Assembly (NCBI GenBank): GCA_028867115.1
Contig: JAGWGY010000004.1
Coordinates: 1 to 41,925, forward strand
Direction: 5' to 3'
Source of the DNA: Microcaldota archaeon
GTDB lineage: Archaea; Micrarchaeota; Micrarchaeia; Micrarchaeales; CABMGC01
Length of the DNA stretch: 41,925 bases
Made by a program: the position numbers and the translations under genes. Below, piece after piece: positions 13,779 through 22,871 of this stretch; position 1 is the first letter of the stretch, and the number at the start of each line of letters is the position of its first letter. The notes beneath the pieces were generated by a model that worked only from the letters and a program-made list of their open reading frames with translations, was not told the DNA's origin and did not search any database.

Positions 13779-15980
13779 TCACTTCTTCTTTTTGGCCTTC
13801 TGGGCCCTTGTGCCTGCTTTTGTTGCTGTCTTTCTTTTCGTTGCCTTCGCTTTTATTGGTTTTGCCTCAGGCATGCTCTCTGCCTTCACTTCGGCTGCGG
13901 TCTTCACGACGATCTCCTCGGCAGGCTTTGGCTTTCCCCAGTCTTTCTTCGTCTCGCAGTTGGGATCGAGGTCCATCTCAAACGGCCTCTTGCCCTTCCT
14001 GAACACCTTCACGAAAGGAGTGTGGCAGAGCTCGCACACCTTCTTTGTTGGGACGACCTTTGCGAATTGCGGCAGCGGGTATGTGGTGTTGCAGTTAGGC
14101 CAGTTAGAGCACGATACGAACTGCTTTCCCGCCCTTGACCTCTTCACTACAAGGTTGCCGCCGTCAGCCGGGCACTTGCCGAGGACGTCAGCAAGCTCGC
14201 TTGCCTGCAGCCCCTTCGAGAGCGCCTCGCCTATCTTGTTCTCGTTTGCGCGGAACTTCCCTATCAGCTTCTGTATTATCTCCTTCCCCTCGTTTATGAC
14301 TGCCCCTTCCCCTATCGAGCCCTTCATTATCTTCTCCATGTCCGAGTCGAGCTGCTTTGTGAGCTCCTCCTCTATTATGTCTGGGCAGTAGTCGTGCAGC
14401 GCAGTGTATACGCTCAGCCCGTAGTCGGTCACCTCTATCAGCGAGCCCTTGAAGTACTCGCGCCTAAACAGCGTGTCTATGACCTCAGCCCTAGTCGCCT
14501 TCGTCCCGAGCTCCTTCCTCTCGAGCAGGGATATGAGGCTCGCCTTCGAGAACCTTGCAGGCGGCTTTGTCTTCCCCTCCTTTGAATATATCTTCTCCGC
14601 CTTGAGCTTCTCCCCAACCTTGAACTCTGGCATCTCCACATCCTCCGCCCTGAAGTACGGCGCGTAAAGGTCGATCCATGCCTTCTCCTTGTAGACCTTG
14701 CCCTGCGCCGAGTACCTCTCCTCGCCTGCCCCGAGCACAACTCCTGTCAATTCCACCTTGGCGTAGTTGCCAAAGCACGAGAGGAACCTTCGGACTATCA
14801 GGTCGTACACGTTCTCCTCCTCCTCGCTCAGACCCTTTGGCATCACGCCCGTCGGGAATATCGCGGGGTGCGCCTCGTCGCTCTTTGCGCCCTCGTTCGG
14901 CCTGAACATCTTCGCACCGAGGAGGTACTCCGCAGCCTGCGCGTACCTCTGGATCTTCGCAAGCTCAGAGATTATGCGCGGCAGGTTCAGGGTGTATGGG
15001 AGCTTCTGCGATGACGTCCTTGGGTATGATGTGTAGGTCTTCTCGTAGAGGGACTGTGCTATCTGCAATGTCCTCGATGGATCCATCTTGAATATCTTGC
15101 TCGCCTCAAGCTGAAGCGATGTCAGATCAAAAGGCGGGTAAGGCCTTATCGCATTTTCCTTCCTCTCGACATTTTCTACAGATATCGCTGCATTCCTGGT
15201 TGCTTCGAGCGCATCCTCCGCCGCCTCCTTTTCGAAAATATTCCCCTTGGTGTTTGAGAACTCCACCCCCTTTGCCTTGAGCAGCACCTGCCAGAATGGC
15301 TTTGATGTGAAACTCCTGATGTCATATTCCCTCTGCGCCGCTATCGCAAGTGTCGGCCCCTGCACCCTGCCTATGCTGATTATCTTCCTGATGCCTGTGG
15401 TCATGAGCGCGTGCATCAGCGCCCTGCTCATGTTTATCCCCCACATCCAGTCGAGGGTGTGCCTCGCCTCGCCGGCAGCGAAGTTGTTCGCGTCGAACTC
15501 TGTGATGTTCTTATAGGACTCTATCAAGTCCGGCCTCGTTGTGGTGGAGAACCTCATCCTCTTCACGTTCCCCGGGCTGACCTGCGAGTTCACATTGCCG
15601 CCGCTCACGAATTTTATTATGTTTGTGCCTATCACCGTGCCCTCGATGTCGTAGTCGCACGCATTGATGTATGCGGTGCACTTCTTTGCGATTATCTCTA
15701 TGGTGTCGAGGTACTTCTTGGTGAAGTATGAAGACTTGTTCTGCTTGTACGACTCCACCCACTCAACGTTGAACACCGGGAACCCCGATGTCCCCTCCTT
15801 CTGCCTTATCGTGAAGAGGTGCCCTGCAGCCGCGACCACGTACAGTATGTCATCCCCGTTAGGGATCTCGTAGTACGGCACGCCGTTTATCGTCTTTCGC
15901 TGCGGCGAGCCCTCAGGCGAGAGGGCTACTGCTATTGTTAGCGCTACACTAGGCTTTTCTGCGATGATCAGCTTGTTCAT
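13779..15980 (-). CDS. topA: DNA topoisomerase I (type IA)
   Basis: A 733-residue type IA enzyme that relaxes negative supercoils by single-strand passage. The Toprim domain has IIAEKPS at the N-terminus and ACDYDIEG at about residue 107-114 (DxDxE). The catalytic tyrosine is in YTSYPRTSSQ at about residue 319. Two C-terminal Cys clusters (about 620-690), one with a missing second Cys (CPADGG) and one with CELC, suggest partly degenerate zinc ribbons. The last 40 residues are a low-complexity Lys/Ala/Thr tail ending KAKKKK, likely DNA-binding. It is cotranscribed with trmI. Confidence 0.95.
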   Translation of the reverse strand: MNKLIIAEKPSVALTIAVALSPEGSPQRKTINGVPYYEIPNGDDILYVVAAAGHLFTIRQKEGTSGFPVFNVEWVESYKQNKSSYFTKKYLDTIEIIAKKCTAYINACDYDIEGTVIGTNIIKFVSGGNVNSQVSPGNVKRMRFSTTTRPDLIESYKNITEFDANNFAAGEARHTLDWMWGINMSRALMHALMTTGIRKIISIGRVQGPTLAIAAQREYDIRSFTSKPFWQVLLKAKGVEFSNTKGNIFEKEAAEDALEATRNAAISVENVERKENAIRPYPPFDLTSLQLEASKIFKMDPSRTLQIAQSLYEKTYTSYPRTSSQKLPYTLNLPRIISELAKIQRYAQAAEYLLGAKMFRPNEGAKSDEAHPAIFPTGVMPKGLSEEEENVYDLIVRRFLSCFGNYAKVELTGVVLGAGEERYSAQGKVYKEKAWIDLYAPYFRAEDVEMPEFKVGEKLKAEKIYSKEGKTKPPARFSKASLISLLERKELGTKATRAEVIDTLFRREYFKGSLIEVTDYGLSVYTALHDYCPDIIEEELTKQLDSDMEKIMKGSIGEGAVINEGKEIIQKLIGKFRANENKIGEALSKGLQASELADVLGKCPADGGNLVVKRSRAGKQFVSCSNWPNCNTTYPLPQFAKVVPTKKVCELCHTPFVKVFRKGKRPFEMDLDPNCETKKDWGKPKPAEEIVVKTAAEVKAESMPEAKPIKAKATKRKTATKAGTRAQKAKKKK

Positions 15981-15988
15981 CCTATCAG

Positions 15989-16195
15989 TTATCTCTTCCT
16001 ACGCTTCTGCTGCCTTTCGAGCTTCGGTATTGTGTAGGTGATGTAGAAGCCGAGTACGAGCGTTACAATCCCAAGCGCATAGAAGACTATGCTTGCGCCC
16101 GTGTACACGAGCGCGATGACAGCGGCAGCAAATACCACAATCAGCAGTATGGCGAGTGCGAATGTAGTGCGCTCGTTCTCCGGTATCTGTGCCAT
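15989..16195 (-). CDS. Small membrane protein, unknown
   Basis: About 68 residues with two hydrophobic segments (about 11-30 and 35-55) and a strongly basic end (ERQQKRRKR), so the ends are probably cytoplasmic. The ATG giving MAQIPENERT is preferred; an upstream ATG at 16222 would add nine residues. It ends 8 nt before topA and may be cotranscribed with it. No family is recognised. Confidence 0.5.
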   Translation of the reverse strand: MAQIPENERTTFALAILLIVVFAAAVIALVYTGASIVFYALGIVTLVLGFYITYTIPKLERQQKRRKR

Positions 16196-16256
16196 ACGCA
16201 ACCCTATCCATATCTTCGGCAAACTCTAAATAATCTTCCCATATAAGGTAAATGAA

Positions 16257-16625
16257 GTGGTGCTCTTGCTCGGATTGGCATACATAATCTCGTTCACACT
16301 CATCTCCGCCATGCTTGCAGCCTTTGCGCAATACCTGTTCAAGCGCTCGATAAAGGAGTTCCACCTTGACCGCAAGGGGATAATCTCGGTTTTTGAGAAC
16401 AGGGAGGTGCTCCTTGCCATAATAATATACATTATAGCGCTGGCGGTCTACCTGCAGGCGCTGCGCTACGGGGAGCTATCGTTCGTCTACCCGATATTCG
16501 CGAGCGTGTTCGTCTTTGTCATGATAATCTCAAAGTACAAGCTCAAGGAGCCAGTGGGCATCGCAAGGATAGCCGGCACGCTGCTGATAATCCTCGGCAT
16601 AGCGCTAACCGCGCTCACGTTCTAG
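16257..16625 (+). CDS. Half-size drug/metabolite (EamA/SMR-like) transporter subunit 1
   Basis: A 122-residue protein with four membrane helices and the EamA-type repeat ending (GIARIAGTLLIILGIALT). The segment AVYLQALRYGELSFVYPIFA is typical of the third and fourth helices of this superfamily. The start is GTG; no in-frame ATG is available nearby. A second four-helix gene follows after 7 nt, so the two probably form a heterodimer with opposite topology, as in paired SMR proteins. The substrate is unknown. Confidence 0.75.
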   Translation: MVLLLGLAYIISFTLISAMLAAFAQYLFKRSIKEFHLDRKGIISVFENREVLLAIIIYIIALAVYLQALRYGELSFVYPIFASVFVFVMIISKYKLKEPVGIARIAGTLLIILGIALTALTF

Positions 16626-16632
16626 TGGTCTG

Positions 16633-16971
16633 ATGGCGCATCGAAAAATGACATTCATCCCGATCCTCGTGGCGAGCACGTTCCTTGGCGCGCTCGGCCA
16701 GCTGCTATTCAAGATCGGCGTGCTCTCGCAGGCGGAAATCGCGCTGCTGGCATTTGTAATAACCGGATTCTTCATATACGTGGTCTCGACGGTCCTCTAC
16801 CTGTATACGCTCAGTAGGACGCACCTGAGCTGGGCGTACAGCTTCGTGGGGCTCAGCTACATCTTCACTACCCTGCTTGCCATGTCCGTGCTAAACGAAT
16901 CGATACCAATACTCAGATGGATTGGCGTAATTGTGATCGTTGCAGGGGTCGCAATCAGTGGCCTGAGCTGA
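16633..16971 (+). CDS. Half-size drug/metabolite (EamA/SMR-like) transporter subunit 2
   Basis: A 112-residue four-helix protein. LYLYTLSRTHLSWAYSFVGL and the C-terminal GVIVIVAGVAISGL match the EamA repeat. It begins 7 nt after its partner. The two proteins differ in N-terminal charge (this one has MAHRK), which could set opposite insertion. It meets the convergent gene at 16972 directly. The pairing is inferred from spacing. Confidence 0.75.
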   Translation: MAHRKMTFIPILVASTFLGALGQLLFKIGVLSQAEIALLAFVITGFFIYVVSTVLYLYTLSRTHLSWAYSFVGLSYIFTTLLAMSVLNESIPILRWIGVIVIVAGVAISGLS

Positions 16972-17316
16972 TTACTTCCTCTTGCCCTCTTCCTCATCTT
17001 CAGAGTGCTTGTTCATCTTCACTCCTAGGAGGGATATCTTGTATCCTATGCTCGCAAACAGGAAGAGCACTGCAATCTCGAGCCCCATGTAGATATCGCT
17101 CCTCACAAGGGAGTACGTGTTCTGGGTGAAAGCGCCTATGGCTCCGGACACCGATGCGTTTAGGCTGGCGAGACTGTTCGGCGTTGTCGAGGTCTGCTGC
17201 GGCAGATAGCTGCTTGCGCTGTTGCCGAAGCTGATGTACAGACCGTATCCGAGCAGGAATGCGAAGAGCAGCAACGCGATCCCGATTGCAATCAGCGCAT
17301 AACCCACGTATCCCAT
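16972..17316 (-). CDS. Two-helix membrane protein, unknown
   Basis: A 114-residue protein with a membrane segment at about residues 7-30, a Ser/Thr/Asn-rich outside loop of about 50 residues, a second segment at about 74-96 and an acidic-basic cytoplasmic tail. No motif is recognised. It lies 4 nt downstream of tyrS on the same strand and so is probably cotranscribed with it. Confidence 0.6.
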   Translation of the reverse strand: MGYVGYALIAIGIALLLFAFLLGYGLYISFGNSASSYLPQQTSTTPNSLASLNASVSGAIGAFTQNTYSLVRSDIYMGLEIAVLFLFASIGYKISLLGVKMNKHSEDEEEGKRK

Positions 17317-17320
17317 CCGA

Positions 17321-18400
17321 TCATCTTGTTATCGTGTAGCTTTTCACTTCCTCGTAGAGCCTCTTCGCCTCCCCCTTCTCGAAGTGTTCCCTTGCAGGCC
17401 TTATCTTCTCCTCAAGCCTGGATGCCACGAAAGTTTTGAGGTCCATCGGGTGCAGCTTGCCGGCCTTGTAAACCTCGACAAGCCCATTATACCCCTCAGC
17501 CTCAAGGTTGCCGCCGAACTTTGCAGGCCTCTCTATCGTTATCGCCTCGCTCTTCTCGTCAAGCAGTACTAGCTCAAGGTAGTTGAACAGCGGATTACCC
17601 TCAACGACTCTCTCGGGGCAGTATGCCCCGTTAACCTTGCTCTTGATCTCAGCAAAGGAGTCGTGCATGTATATCGCGCTCTTCGGATTCGACTTGGACA
17701 TCTTGAACTCCATCATCGCCTCCGCATCCTTTGTGTCGATTCCTTGGGGTATCCCCTGCAACCCTAGCATCAGCGGGTGATGGACCGCGACAGGCTTCTT
17801 CCATTTGTACTTCTCCGCGACCTCCCTTGCAAGTATGTTTGCCCTCCTCTGGTCCATACCGAGCTGGCAGATGTCGATATCCATCATGAATATGTCCGTG
17901 ACCTGCATTGCTGGGTAGAACAGCTGCCCTGCAGTTACCTTCTCCCCCTCCTTTCTGCCCATTATCGTTATCGCCCTCTTTATCCTGTCAAGCGACGTAG
18001 CCTTTCCGACGTGCATGAACCTGTCCCAGTAGTCGATGCCGTCCATCAGGTCCTTCGCCCATATTATCTCAACTTTCGAAGTGTCTATCCCGCAAGCCTT
18101 CCAGACCTCGACGAAATATTTCCCTGCCGTCCTTATGTGTTCGATGTCCCCTCCTAGCTTGTTGTTGAGGAAGGCGAAATAGTCGGCAAGGTAGAGCTTG
18201 AACTTGATTCCCGCATCTAACATTGCCTTTAGATTCCTTGCCCTGAGCAGCCCGAAATGAATGGGCGCTATGCCCGATGGCTCGAATCCATCGTATGCTA
18301 CTGGGTGGCTGTTTGTCTCGAAGAGCTTTCTCAGCTCCTCCTCTGTCACCACCTCCGCAGCAAAGCCCCTGATCTTCTCAATCTTTGTCTCTACGTCCAA
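17321..18400 (-). CDS. tyrS: Tyrosyl-tRNA synthetase
   Basis: A 359-residue class Ic synthetase of archaeal/eukaryotic type. The HIGH equivalent is PIHFGLL at about residue 46, the tyrosine-binding region has MQVTDIFMMDIDICQLGMDQ (about 165-184), and KMSKS is in FKMSKSNPKSAI. The start is TTG at 18400, 35 nt after the shared promoter element. A two-helix membrane protein gene follows closely. Length and motifs are complete. Confidence 0.95.
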   Translation of the reverse strand: MDVETKIEKIRGFAAEVVTEEELRKLFETNSHPVAYDGFEPSGIAPIHFGLLRARNLKAMLDAGIKFKLYLADYFAFLNNKLGGDIEHIRTAGKYFVEVWKACGIDTSKVEIIWAKDLMDGIDYWDRFMHVGKATSLDRIKRAITIMGRKEGEKVTAGQLFYPAMQVTDIFMMDIDICQLGMDQRRANILAREVAEKYKWKKPVAVHHPLMLGLQGIPQGIDTKDAEAMMEFKMSKSNPKSAIYMHDSFAEIKSKVNGAYCPERVVEGNPLFNYLELVLLDEKSEAITIERPAKFGGNLEAEGYNGLVEVYKAGKLHPMDLKTFVASRLEEKIRPAREHFEKGEAKRLYEEVKSYTITR

Positions 18401-18435
18401 TTAGAGCACCGAACTGTTGTATAGATGATTTAAGG

Positions 18436-18456
18436 ATTATAAGTATTGTGCATGCG
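18436..18456 (-). promoter_or_regulatory. tyrS promoter with shared GCACAAT-TATA element
   Basis: On the minus strand it reads GCACAATACTTATAAT preceded by CGCAT, matching the ileS element at 19 of 21 positions and lying at the same 35-nt distance from the start codon. GCACAAT fills the position where BRE normally sits. Confidence 0.65.
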
Positions 18457-18465
18457 CCATGTTAG

Positions 18466-18498
18466 TTGATTGTCAAACAATGTTAACAATCGTCAAAA
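18466..18498. repeat. Palindrome-rich A/T element, possible operator
   Basis: The stretch holds GATTGT and its inverse ACAATC 12 nt apart, the perfect palindrome TGTTAACA, and repeats of TGTCAAA/CGTCAAA. It lies between the tyrS promoter and the strong TATA box at 18509, 10 nt upstream of that box. That is the usual place for a regulator to act on the downstream transcript. Confidence 0.35.
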
Positions 18499-18508
18499 TT
18501 ATCGCAAG

Positions 18509-18518
18509 CTTTATAAGG
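18509..18518 (+). promoter_or_regulatory. Strong TATA box of a putative non-coding transcript
   Basis: CTTTATAAGG is preceded by a purine-rich GCAAG and predicts a start near 18538. It lies about 195 nt upstream of lonB, which has its own TATA box, so it probably drives the intervening non-coding segment. Confidence 0.45.
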
Positions 18519-18537
18519 TTTTGCGGCTGAATAGATT

Positions 18538-18668
18538 ACCAATCGGCGTTTAGAGCAATTCTATTACCTTCCCCACCCTCTAAACGTCGGCTCATATTTC
18601 TAAAAGGCACTAATCTCTCCTCCTCGGCTGAAAAACGCGCACCTAGTCCGGTTTTCCCTCGACAGCGG
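18538..18668 (+). ncRNA. Candidate structured non-coding RNA upstream of lonB
   Basis: The 18401-18712 gap is the largest without a gene. After a strong TATA box, 18544-18555 pairs with 18578-18589 over 12 bp (one G-U), CGGCGTTTAGAG with CTCTAAACGTCG, around a pyrimidine-rich 22-nt loop. The segment is more GC-rich than the promoters on each side. No box C/D pair or RNase P signature was found. An ACA (TCGACAGCGG) near its 3' end could be an H/ACA box but this is weak. It could instead be a leader of lonB. No open frame on the plus strand explains it. Confidence 0.35.
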
Positions 18669-18674
18669 AAAAAG

Positions 18675-18682
18675 GTATAAAT
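18675..18682 (+). promoter_or_regulatory. TATA box of lonB
   Basis: GTATAAAT after a run of A (AAAAAGG), 31-38 nt before ATG 18713; a leader of only a few nucleotides is expected. Confidence 0.6.
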
Positions 18683-18712
18683 AGTGTTTCCTGCCAGTAT
18701 TATTGTAATCCT

Positions 18713-20689
18713 ATGAAGTTCAAAACCACGGCAGAGATAAAGATCCCAGACAAGACCATAGATAGGATAATAGGCCAGGAGAACGCGGTCTCGATAGTGA
18801 AGAAGGCTGCAAAGCAGCACAGGAACATCCTTCTCATAGGGCAGCCGGGAACGGGAAAGACAATGCTCGCGCAGGCGATGGCCGAGCTTCTTCCCACGAC
18901 GGCTCTTGAGGACGTGCTCGTCTACAGGAACGTCAACGACGAGAACAGGCCGATCGTCAAGGTGGTCAAGACCTACCCTCAGCCTCCCGAGCACAACAAG
19001 CCCCTAGGCGACGGGCAGGGAAGGCAGATAGTGCAGAAGGAGAAGCTGAAGGTCAGGCTTGAGGGCTCGCAGGGAAACAGGAGCCTTGTTCCAATCATAA
19101 TGATCGTGGTTGCCGTACTGTTCATACTTTCAATATCAAACATCTTCAAGGGCTACGAGATAATAGTGCTTGCTGCCCTGATACTCGGGACGCTCATATT
19201 CGGCTCAATGGCGCTGTTTGTGAGCGGTCTGACACGGAGGGTCGGGATCCTGCCAGGGATGTTCGACACAAGCGAGCCCAAGCTGATAGTCGACAACACA
19301 GGGATGGAGCACGCACCGTTTGTCGACGGCACAGGCTCGAAGGCGGGCAGCCTGTTCGGCGATGTCAAGCACGACCCGTTGCAATCAGGCGGACTCGGCA
19401 CTCCGCCGCACCTGAGGGTGGAGGGAGGGGCCGTGCACAAGTCAAACCACGGGGTCCTCTTCATAGACGAGGTGGCAAACCTTGAGCCGCGATCGCAGCA
19501 GGAGCTTCTCACAGCCATGCAGGAGAAGAGGTACTCGATAACCGGGCAGAGCGAACTGAGCTCAGGCGCAATAGTGAAGACCGAGCCGGTACCGTGCGAC
19601 TTCATACTTATAGCAGCAGGCAACCTGCAGGACATACAGAAGATGCACCCGGCGCTCAGGTCAAGGATACGCGGATACGGCTATGAAGTGTACATGGAGG
19701 ACACGATGGAGGACAGTCAGGCTAACCGCGACAAGATATTCAGGTTCATCGCCCAGGAGATCAAGAAGGACGGCAAGATTCCCCCATTCGACTACGCGGC
19801 GTGCGAGGAGATAATAGAGGAGGCAAGGAGGAGAAGCGGCAGGAAGGGGCGGCTCTCGCTGATTCTGAGGGACCTCGGAGGCCTTATCAGGGCTGCAGGG
19901 GACATAGCGATCGAGCACGGCAAGCACGTTGTCACAAAGGAGGAGGTGACTGGAGCAAAGAGGCTTGCAAAGCCCATAGAGGCGCAGTACATAGAGCAGG
20001 CGCTAGAGTACCGCAAGGACTACCGCGTCTTCAGCACACAGGGGTTCGGGATCGGAAGGGTGAACGGGCTTGCTGTCGTAGGGTCATCTTTCATGAGCGC
20101 AGGAATAATCATACCGATTGTCGCAGAGGTCACCCCTGCAAGCTCGAGGGCCGAGGGTAAGCTTATCGCAACAGGCAAGCTTGGGAAGATAGCGCAGGAG
20201 GCTGTCAAGAACATCAGCGCAGTGATAAAGAGGCACATGCGCAGGGACATGGCAAGCTACGACATACACGTGCAGTTCCTCCAGACATACGAGGGCGTAG
20301 AGGGCGACAGCGCGAGCGTCTCTATTGCCGTCGCTGTAATATCTGCAATGGAGGGGATACCTGTAGACCAGTCTGTCGCAATGACAGGGTCCCTTTCGGT
20401 GAGGGGCGACGTGCTGCCTGTCGGGGGGATAACCGGGAAGGTGGAGGCGGCGATAGATGCCGGCGCCAAGAAGGTCATAATCCCGAAGAGCAACAGCAGC
20501 GACATCTACATAGACAAGGCGAGGCTGAAGAAGATCAAGGTCATCCCTGTCAGGAACATTGCAGACGTCATCGAATACGCGATGAAGAAGAGCGCGAGGC
20601 GCGATGCGATAATACGCGAGCTGCGAAAGTACATGAGCTCTGACTACAAGGAGAAGCCGCCGCTGGAAGTTGAAGCAAAGAAGGGTTGA
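18713..20689 (+). CDS. lonB: Archaeal LonB, membrane-anchored ATP-dependent protease
   Basis: A 658-residue AAA+ protease. Walker A is GQPGTGKT at about residues 43-50. Two membrane helices at about 122-142 and 147-170 lie between Walker A and Walker B, the hallmark of archaeal LonB. Walker B is VLFIDEVAN. The catalytic dyad is Ser533 (EGDSAS) and Lys576 (GGITGKVEA), 43 residues apart as in A. fulgidus LonB. It degrades misfolded and regulatory proteins at the membrane. It has its own promoter downstream of a possible RNA and a palindromic element. Top6A follows 9 nt later. Confidence 0.96.
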   Translation: MKFKTTAEIKIPDKTIDRIIGQENAVSIVKKAAKQHRNILLIGQPGTGKTMLAQAMAELLPTTALEDVLVYRNVNDENRPIVKVVKTYPQPPEHNKPLGDGQGRQIVQKEKLKVRLEGSQGNRSLVPIIMIVVAVLFILSISNIFKGYEIIVLAALILGTLIFGSMALFVSGLTRRVGILPGMFDTSEPKLIVDNTGMEHAPFVDGTGSKAGSLFGDVKHDPLQSGGLGTPPHLRVEGGAVHKSNHGVLFIDEVANLEPRSQQELLTAMQEKRYSITGQSELSSGAIVKTEPVPCDFILIAAGNLQDIQKMHPALRSRIRGYGYEVYMEDTMEDSQANRDKIFRFIAQEIKKDGKIPPFDYAACEEIIEEARRRSGRKGRLSLILRDLGGLIRAAGDIAIEHGKHVVTKEEVTGAKRLAKPIEAQYIEQALEYRKDYRVFSTQGFGIGRVNGLAVVGSSFMSAGIIIPIVAEVTPASSRAEGKLIATGKLGKIAQEAVKNISAVIKRHMRRDMASYDIHVQFLQTYEGVEGDSASVSIAVAVISAMEGIPVDQSVAMTGSLSVRGDVLPVGGITGKVEAAIDAGAKKVIIPKSNSSDIYIDKARLKKIKVIPVRNIADVIEYAMKKSARRDAIIRELRKYMSSDYKEKPPLEVEAKKG

Positions 20690-20698
20690 GTTGATTTT

Positions 20699-21814
20699 TT
20701 GGCAGAGAAAAACGCAAAGGCTGACAAGAACGCAAAGACGAAGCTGGAGGGTCTGGGAGAGGACATAGTCGGGGAGATAGGCAAGGGGCAGAACCCGAGC
20801 TTCGTTGCAACCACAAGGACAAGGTCCAACATAGTCTATGACAAGAAGGAGGGGTACCTCAGGCTCGGCAAGAGCGAGGAGGAGAGGAGCTTCCTGAACG
20901 TCGCGCAGAGCAAGAAGTTCATGCAGACGATGGCGATCGCTGCCAAGTGCCACAAGTTCCTAAAGGAGGGGCTGCACACATCGATAAGGGGTCTGTTCTA
21001 CCAACTCAAGTTCTCGCTGGGCGAGGACGTTGACGAGAGCCTCTTTGAGGAGCAGTCGGAGTCGAACCCGCTGATAGAGGACCTCGAGGTCTCGCTAGGC
21101 GTTAAGAGGGAGGACCTCAACCTCAACGCAAACAGGAAGGGCGTCCTTGCAGGTAGCATGAAGGTGCGCGACACGTTCGGCGGCGAGCGCGTCGAGATCG
21201 ACTGCAGCAAGATGGGCAGGGCGGGCTGGCCGATACCCAGCGATGTCGACAACGAGATAGAGTTCGTCGACGTGAAAGCGAAGTACGTTCTTGTTGTCGA
21301 GAAGGACGCGCTCTGGCAGAGGCTCAACGAGGACCAGTTCTGGAAGCAGGAGAACATCATACTAATAACCCCCGGAGGGCAGGCGTCGCGAGGAACGCGA
21401 AGGATAATCCGAAAGCTCGCAGACAAGGGGCTGCCTGTTTACGTATTCACGGACTCGGACGCGTGGGGCTGGTACATCTACTGGACGATAAAGACCGGGA
21501 GCATAAACCTGGCATACATCGGAAGCTCTGTTGCGACCCCTGAGGCGAGGTTCATAGGGGTGACGATGTCCGACCTTGACAAATACCCGTTCCTCAACAA
21601 GCTGACGATCGCGGCATCGGATGTCGACATCAAGAGGGCGCAGGAGATGCTGAACTACGAGTGGATAAAGGGCCACAAGGAGTGGGTGGTGGAGCTCGAG
21701 AGGATGGTGAAGTCAAAGAAGAAGCTCGAGCAGGACGCGCTGCAGGGGCCCAGGCTCACGTTCGTAGGCGAGTACATCAAGGACAAGGTAAAGAACAAGG
21801 ACGTGCTTCCTTAA
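20699..21814 (+). CDS. top6A: DNA topoisomerase VI subunit A
   Basis: A 371-residue Spo11-like subunit that cuts both strands. The catalytic Tyr is at residue 101 in SIRGLFYQLK, near the M. jannaschii position. The Toprim domain has VVEKDA (Glu201) and DSDAWG (Asp252/Asp254) for metal binding. The start is TTG, 9 nt after lonB. Subunit B (the GHKL ATPase) is absent from this window, whereas the two genes are commonly adjacent. Otherwise the length is typical. Confidence 0.95.
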   Translation: MAEKNAKADKNAKTKLEGLGEDIVGEIGKGQNPSFVATTRTRSNIVYDKKEGYLRLGKSEEERSFLNVAQSKKFMQTMAIAAKCHKFLKEGLHTSIRGLFYQLKFSLGEDVDESLFEEQSESNPLIEDLEVSLGVKREDLNLNANRKGVLAGSMKVRDTFGGERVEIDCSKMGRAGWPIPSDVDNEIEFVDVKAKYVLVVEKDALWQRLNEDQFWKQENIILITPGGQASRGTRRIIRKLADKGLPVYVFTDSDAWGWYIYWTIKTGSINLAYIGSSVATPEARFIGVTMSDLDKYPFLNKLTIAASDVDIKRAQEMLNYEWIKGHKEWVVELERMVKSKKKLEQDALQGPRLTFVGEYIKDKVKNKDVLP

Positions 21815-21830
21815 ATCTGGTGCCGGCGGG

Positions 21831-22820
21831 ATGCGCAAGACCTACCTTATATTCGCATTTGCCATGCTCCTCACTTCTAATATGGCGCATGCGCAGTGGG
21901 TGCCTGCATGGATGCTGCCCAACACGATCGCAAGCGGCGGATTCATCGGTGGCACCGAGGCGTATTTCAAGTACACTGAAGCATACAAGTGCTCCCCGCC
22001 AAATAGCCAGCTCTTTACGAACTCAACAGAACTTCTCGCCTCTTTGAACTATACTCAGTGCAGTTTCGGGGTGCCTGGAAATGCGGTAGGCGCCGATCAG
22101 CAATGGCTCCTGATACCTGCATACGCTGGCATGTCCTCATTTGGCTTCAACAGCTCATTTCAAGGGTTCCCCCTCTACAACGGCACGGTCGTAGTCACAC
22201 ACTGCGGAGTAGGCGGGACTGCATCGTCCTGCCCCGACCACCCGCAGTCGATATACTCCCCACTCTTCTCGGGCCTTGAAAAATCAGTCGGGATAGCCAA
22301 GGGCGCATTCGGCCTGCCAGAAGGCGTCCTTCCCATGCCAGCCCATGACTACGTGATCGACGATTATGACAAGTTTGCCGACGTCGACTGGTATACAATC
22401 GCTGTATACGTCTTTGACCCAAACATAATGCCAAACGCAACGACTGGCGCATGCATGCAGGTCGTCCCATCGAACCTTACAAGCCCTACGGCAAATTGCC
22501 TCACTTCCATAGGCGCAATCCAGCGCGCGATGACGAATTCGAGCAGCAGCGTTGCTGCGGGAAACAGCAGAAATCCTATCTGGCGATTCATGGGCAATCC
22601 GACAATGCAGATAGCCGTCCCAGGTAACCCCACCGTTGCCGAGATAAATAATTCGAATTCCAACCTACGCGTTCCTTACGCCGTGAGGAACTACAGCTAT
22701 TACCACATCCCGCTTAACAACCCTCCCCCGAGCACCGAGGTGATTCTGGTCGTAATCGCAGCAGGCGCAGCGATAGTCGCAATCACGCTTAGGCTATTCG
22801 AGTATCACCGCAGGCGGTGA
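21831..22820 (+). CDS. Secreted, C-terminally anchored Cys-rich protein, paralog 1
   Basis: A 329-residue protein with an N-terminal signal peptide (about 1-22) and a C-terminal membrane helix (about 301-322) followed by RLFEYHRRR, so the bulk is outside the cell. Six cysteines are shared with paralog 2 and suggest three disulfides. Shared motifs are CGVG, CPDHP, GLPEGVLP-x-PAHD, VFDPNIMPNAT and ANCLTS. Many N-x-S/T sites could carry glycans. The conserved His residues in CPDHP and PAHD could bind metal, but no catalytic family is recognised. It follows top6A by 16 nt on the same strand. Confidence 0.65.
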   Translation: MRKTYLIFAFAMLLTSNMAHAQWVPAWMLPNTIASGGFIGGTEAYFKYTEAYKCSPPNSQLFTNSTELLASLNYTQCSFGVPGNAVGADQQWLLIPAYAGMSSFGFNSSFQGFPLYNGTVVVTHCGVGGTASSCPDHPQSIYSPLFSGLEKSVGIAKGAFGLPEGVLPMPAHDYVIDDYDKFADVDWYTIAVYVFDPNIMPNATTGACMQVVPSNLTSPTANCLTSIGAIQRAMTNSSSSVAAGNSRNPIWRFMGNPTMQIAVPGNPTVAEINNSNSNLRVPYAVRNYSYYHIPLNNPPPSTEVILVVIAAGAAIVAITLRLFEYHRRR

Positions 22821-22871
22821 TGGATTCAGGCCATAAAAACGGCAAGGCGTAACATGATCATAACATATATA

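Noticed and set aside
18538-18668. RNase P RNA on the minus strand, because GAGGGAAAACCGGACTAG resembles its conserved GAGGAAAGUC region.
   Set aside because: The matching 3' conserved region (ACAGAA-type) is absent in the right place, the spacing is too short, and the only clear stem does not fit the P4 core.
20084-20953. A 289-codon minus-strand open frame.
   Set aside because: It is antisense to lonB and top6A, and its composition is Leu/Arg/Cys-rich, as expected for a shadow frame.
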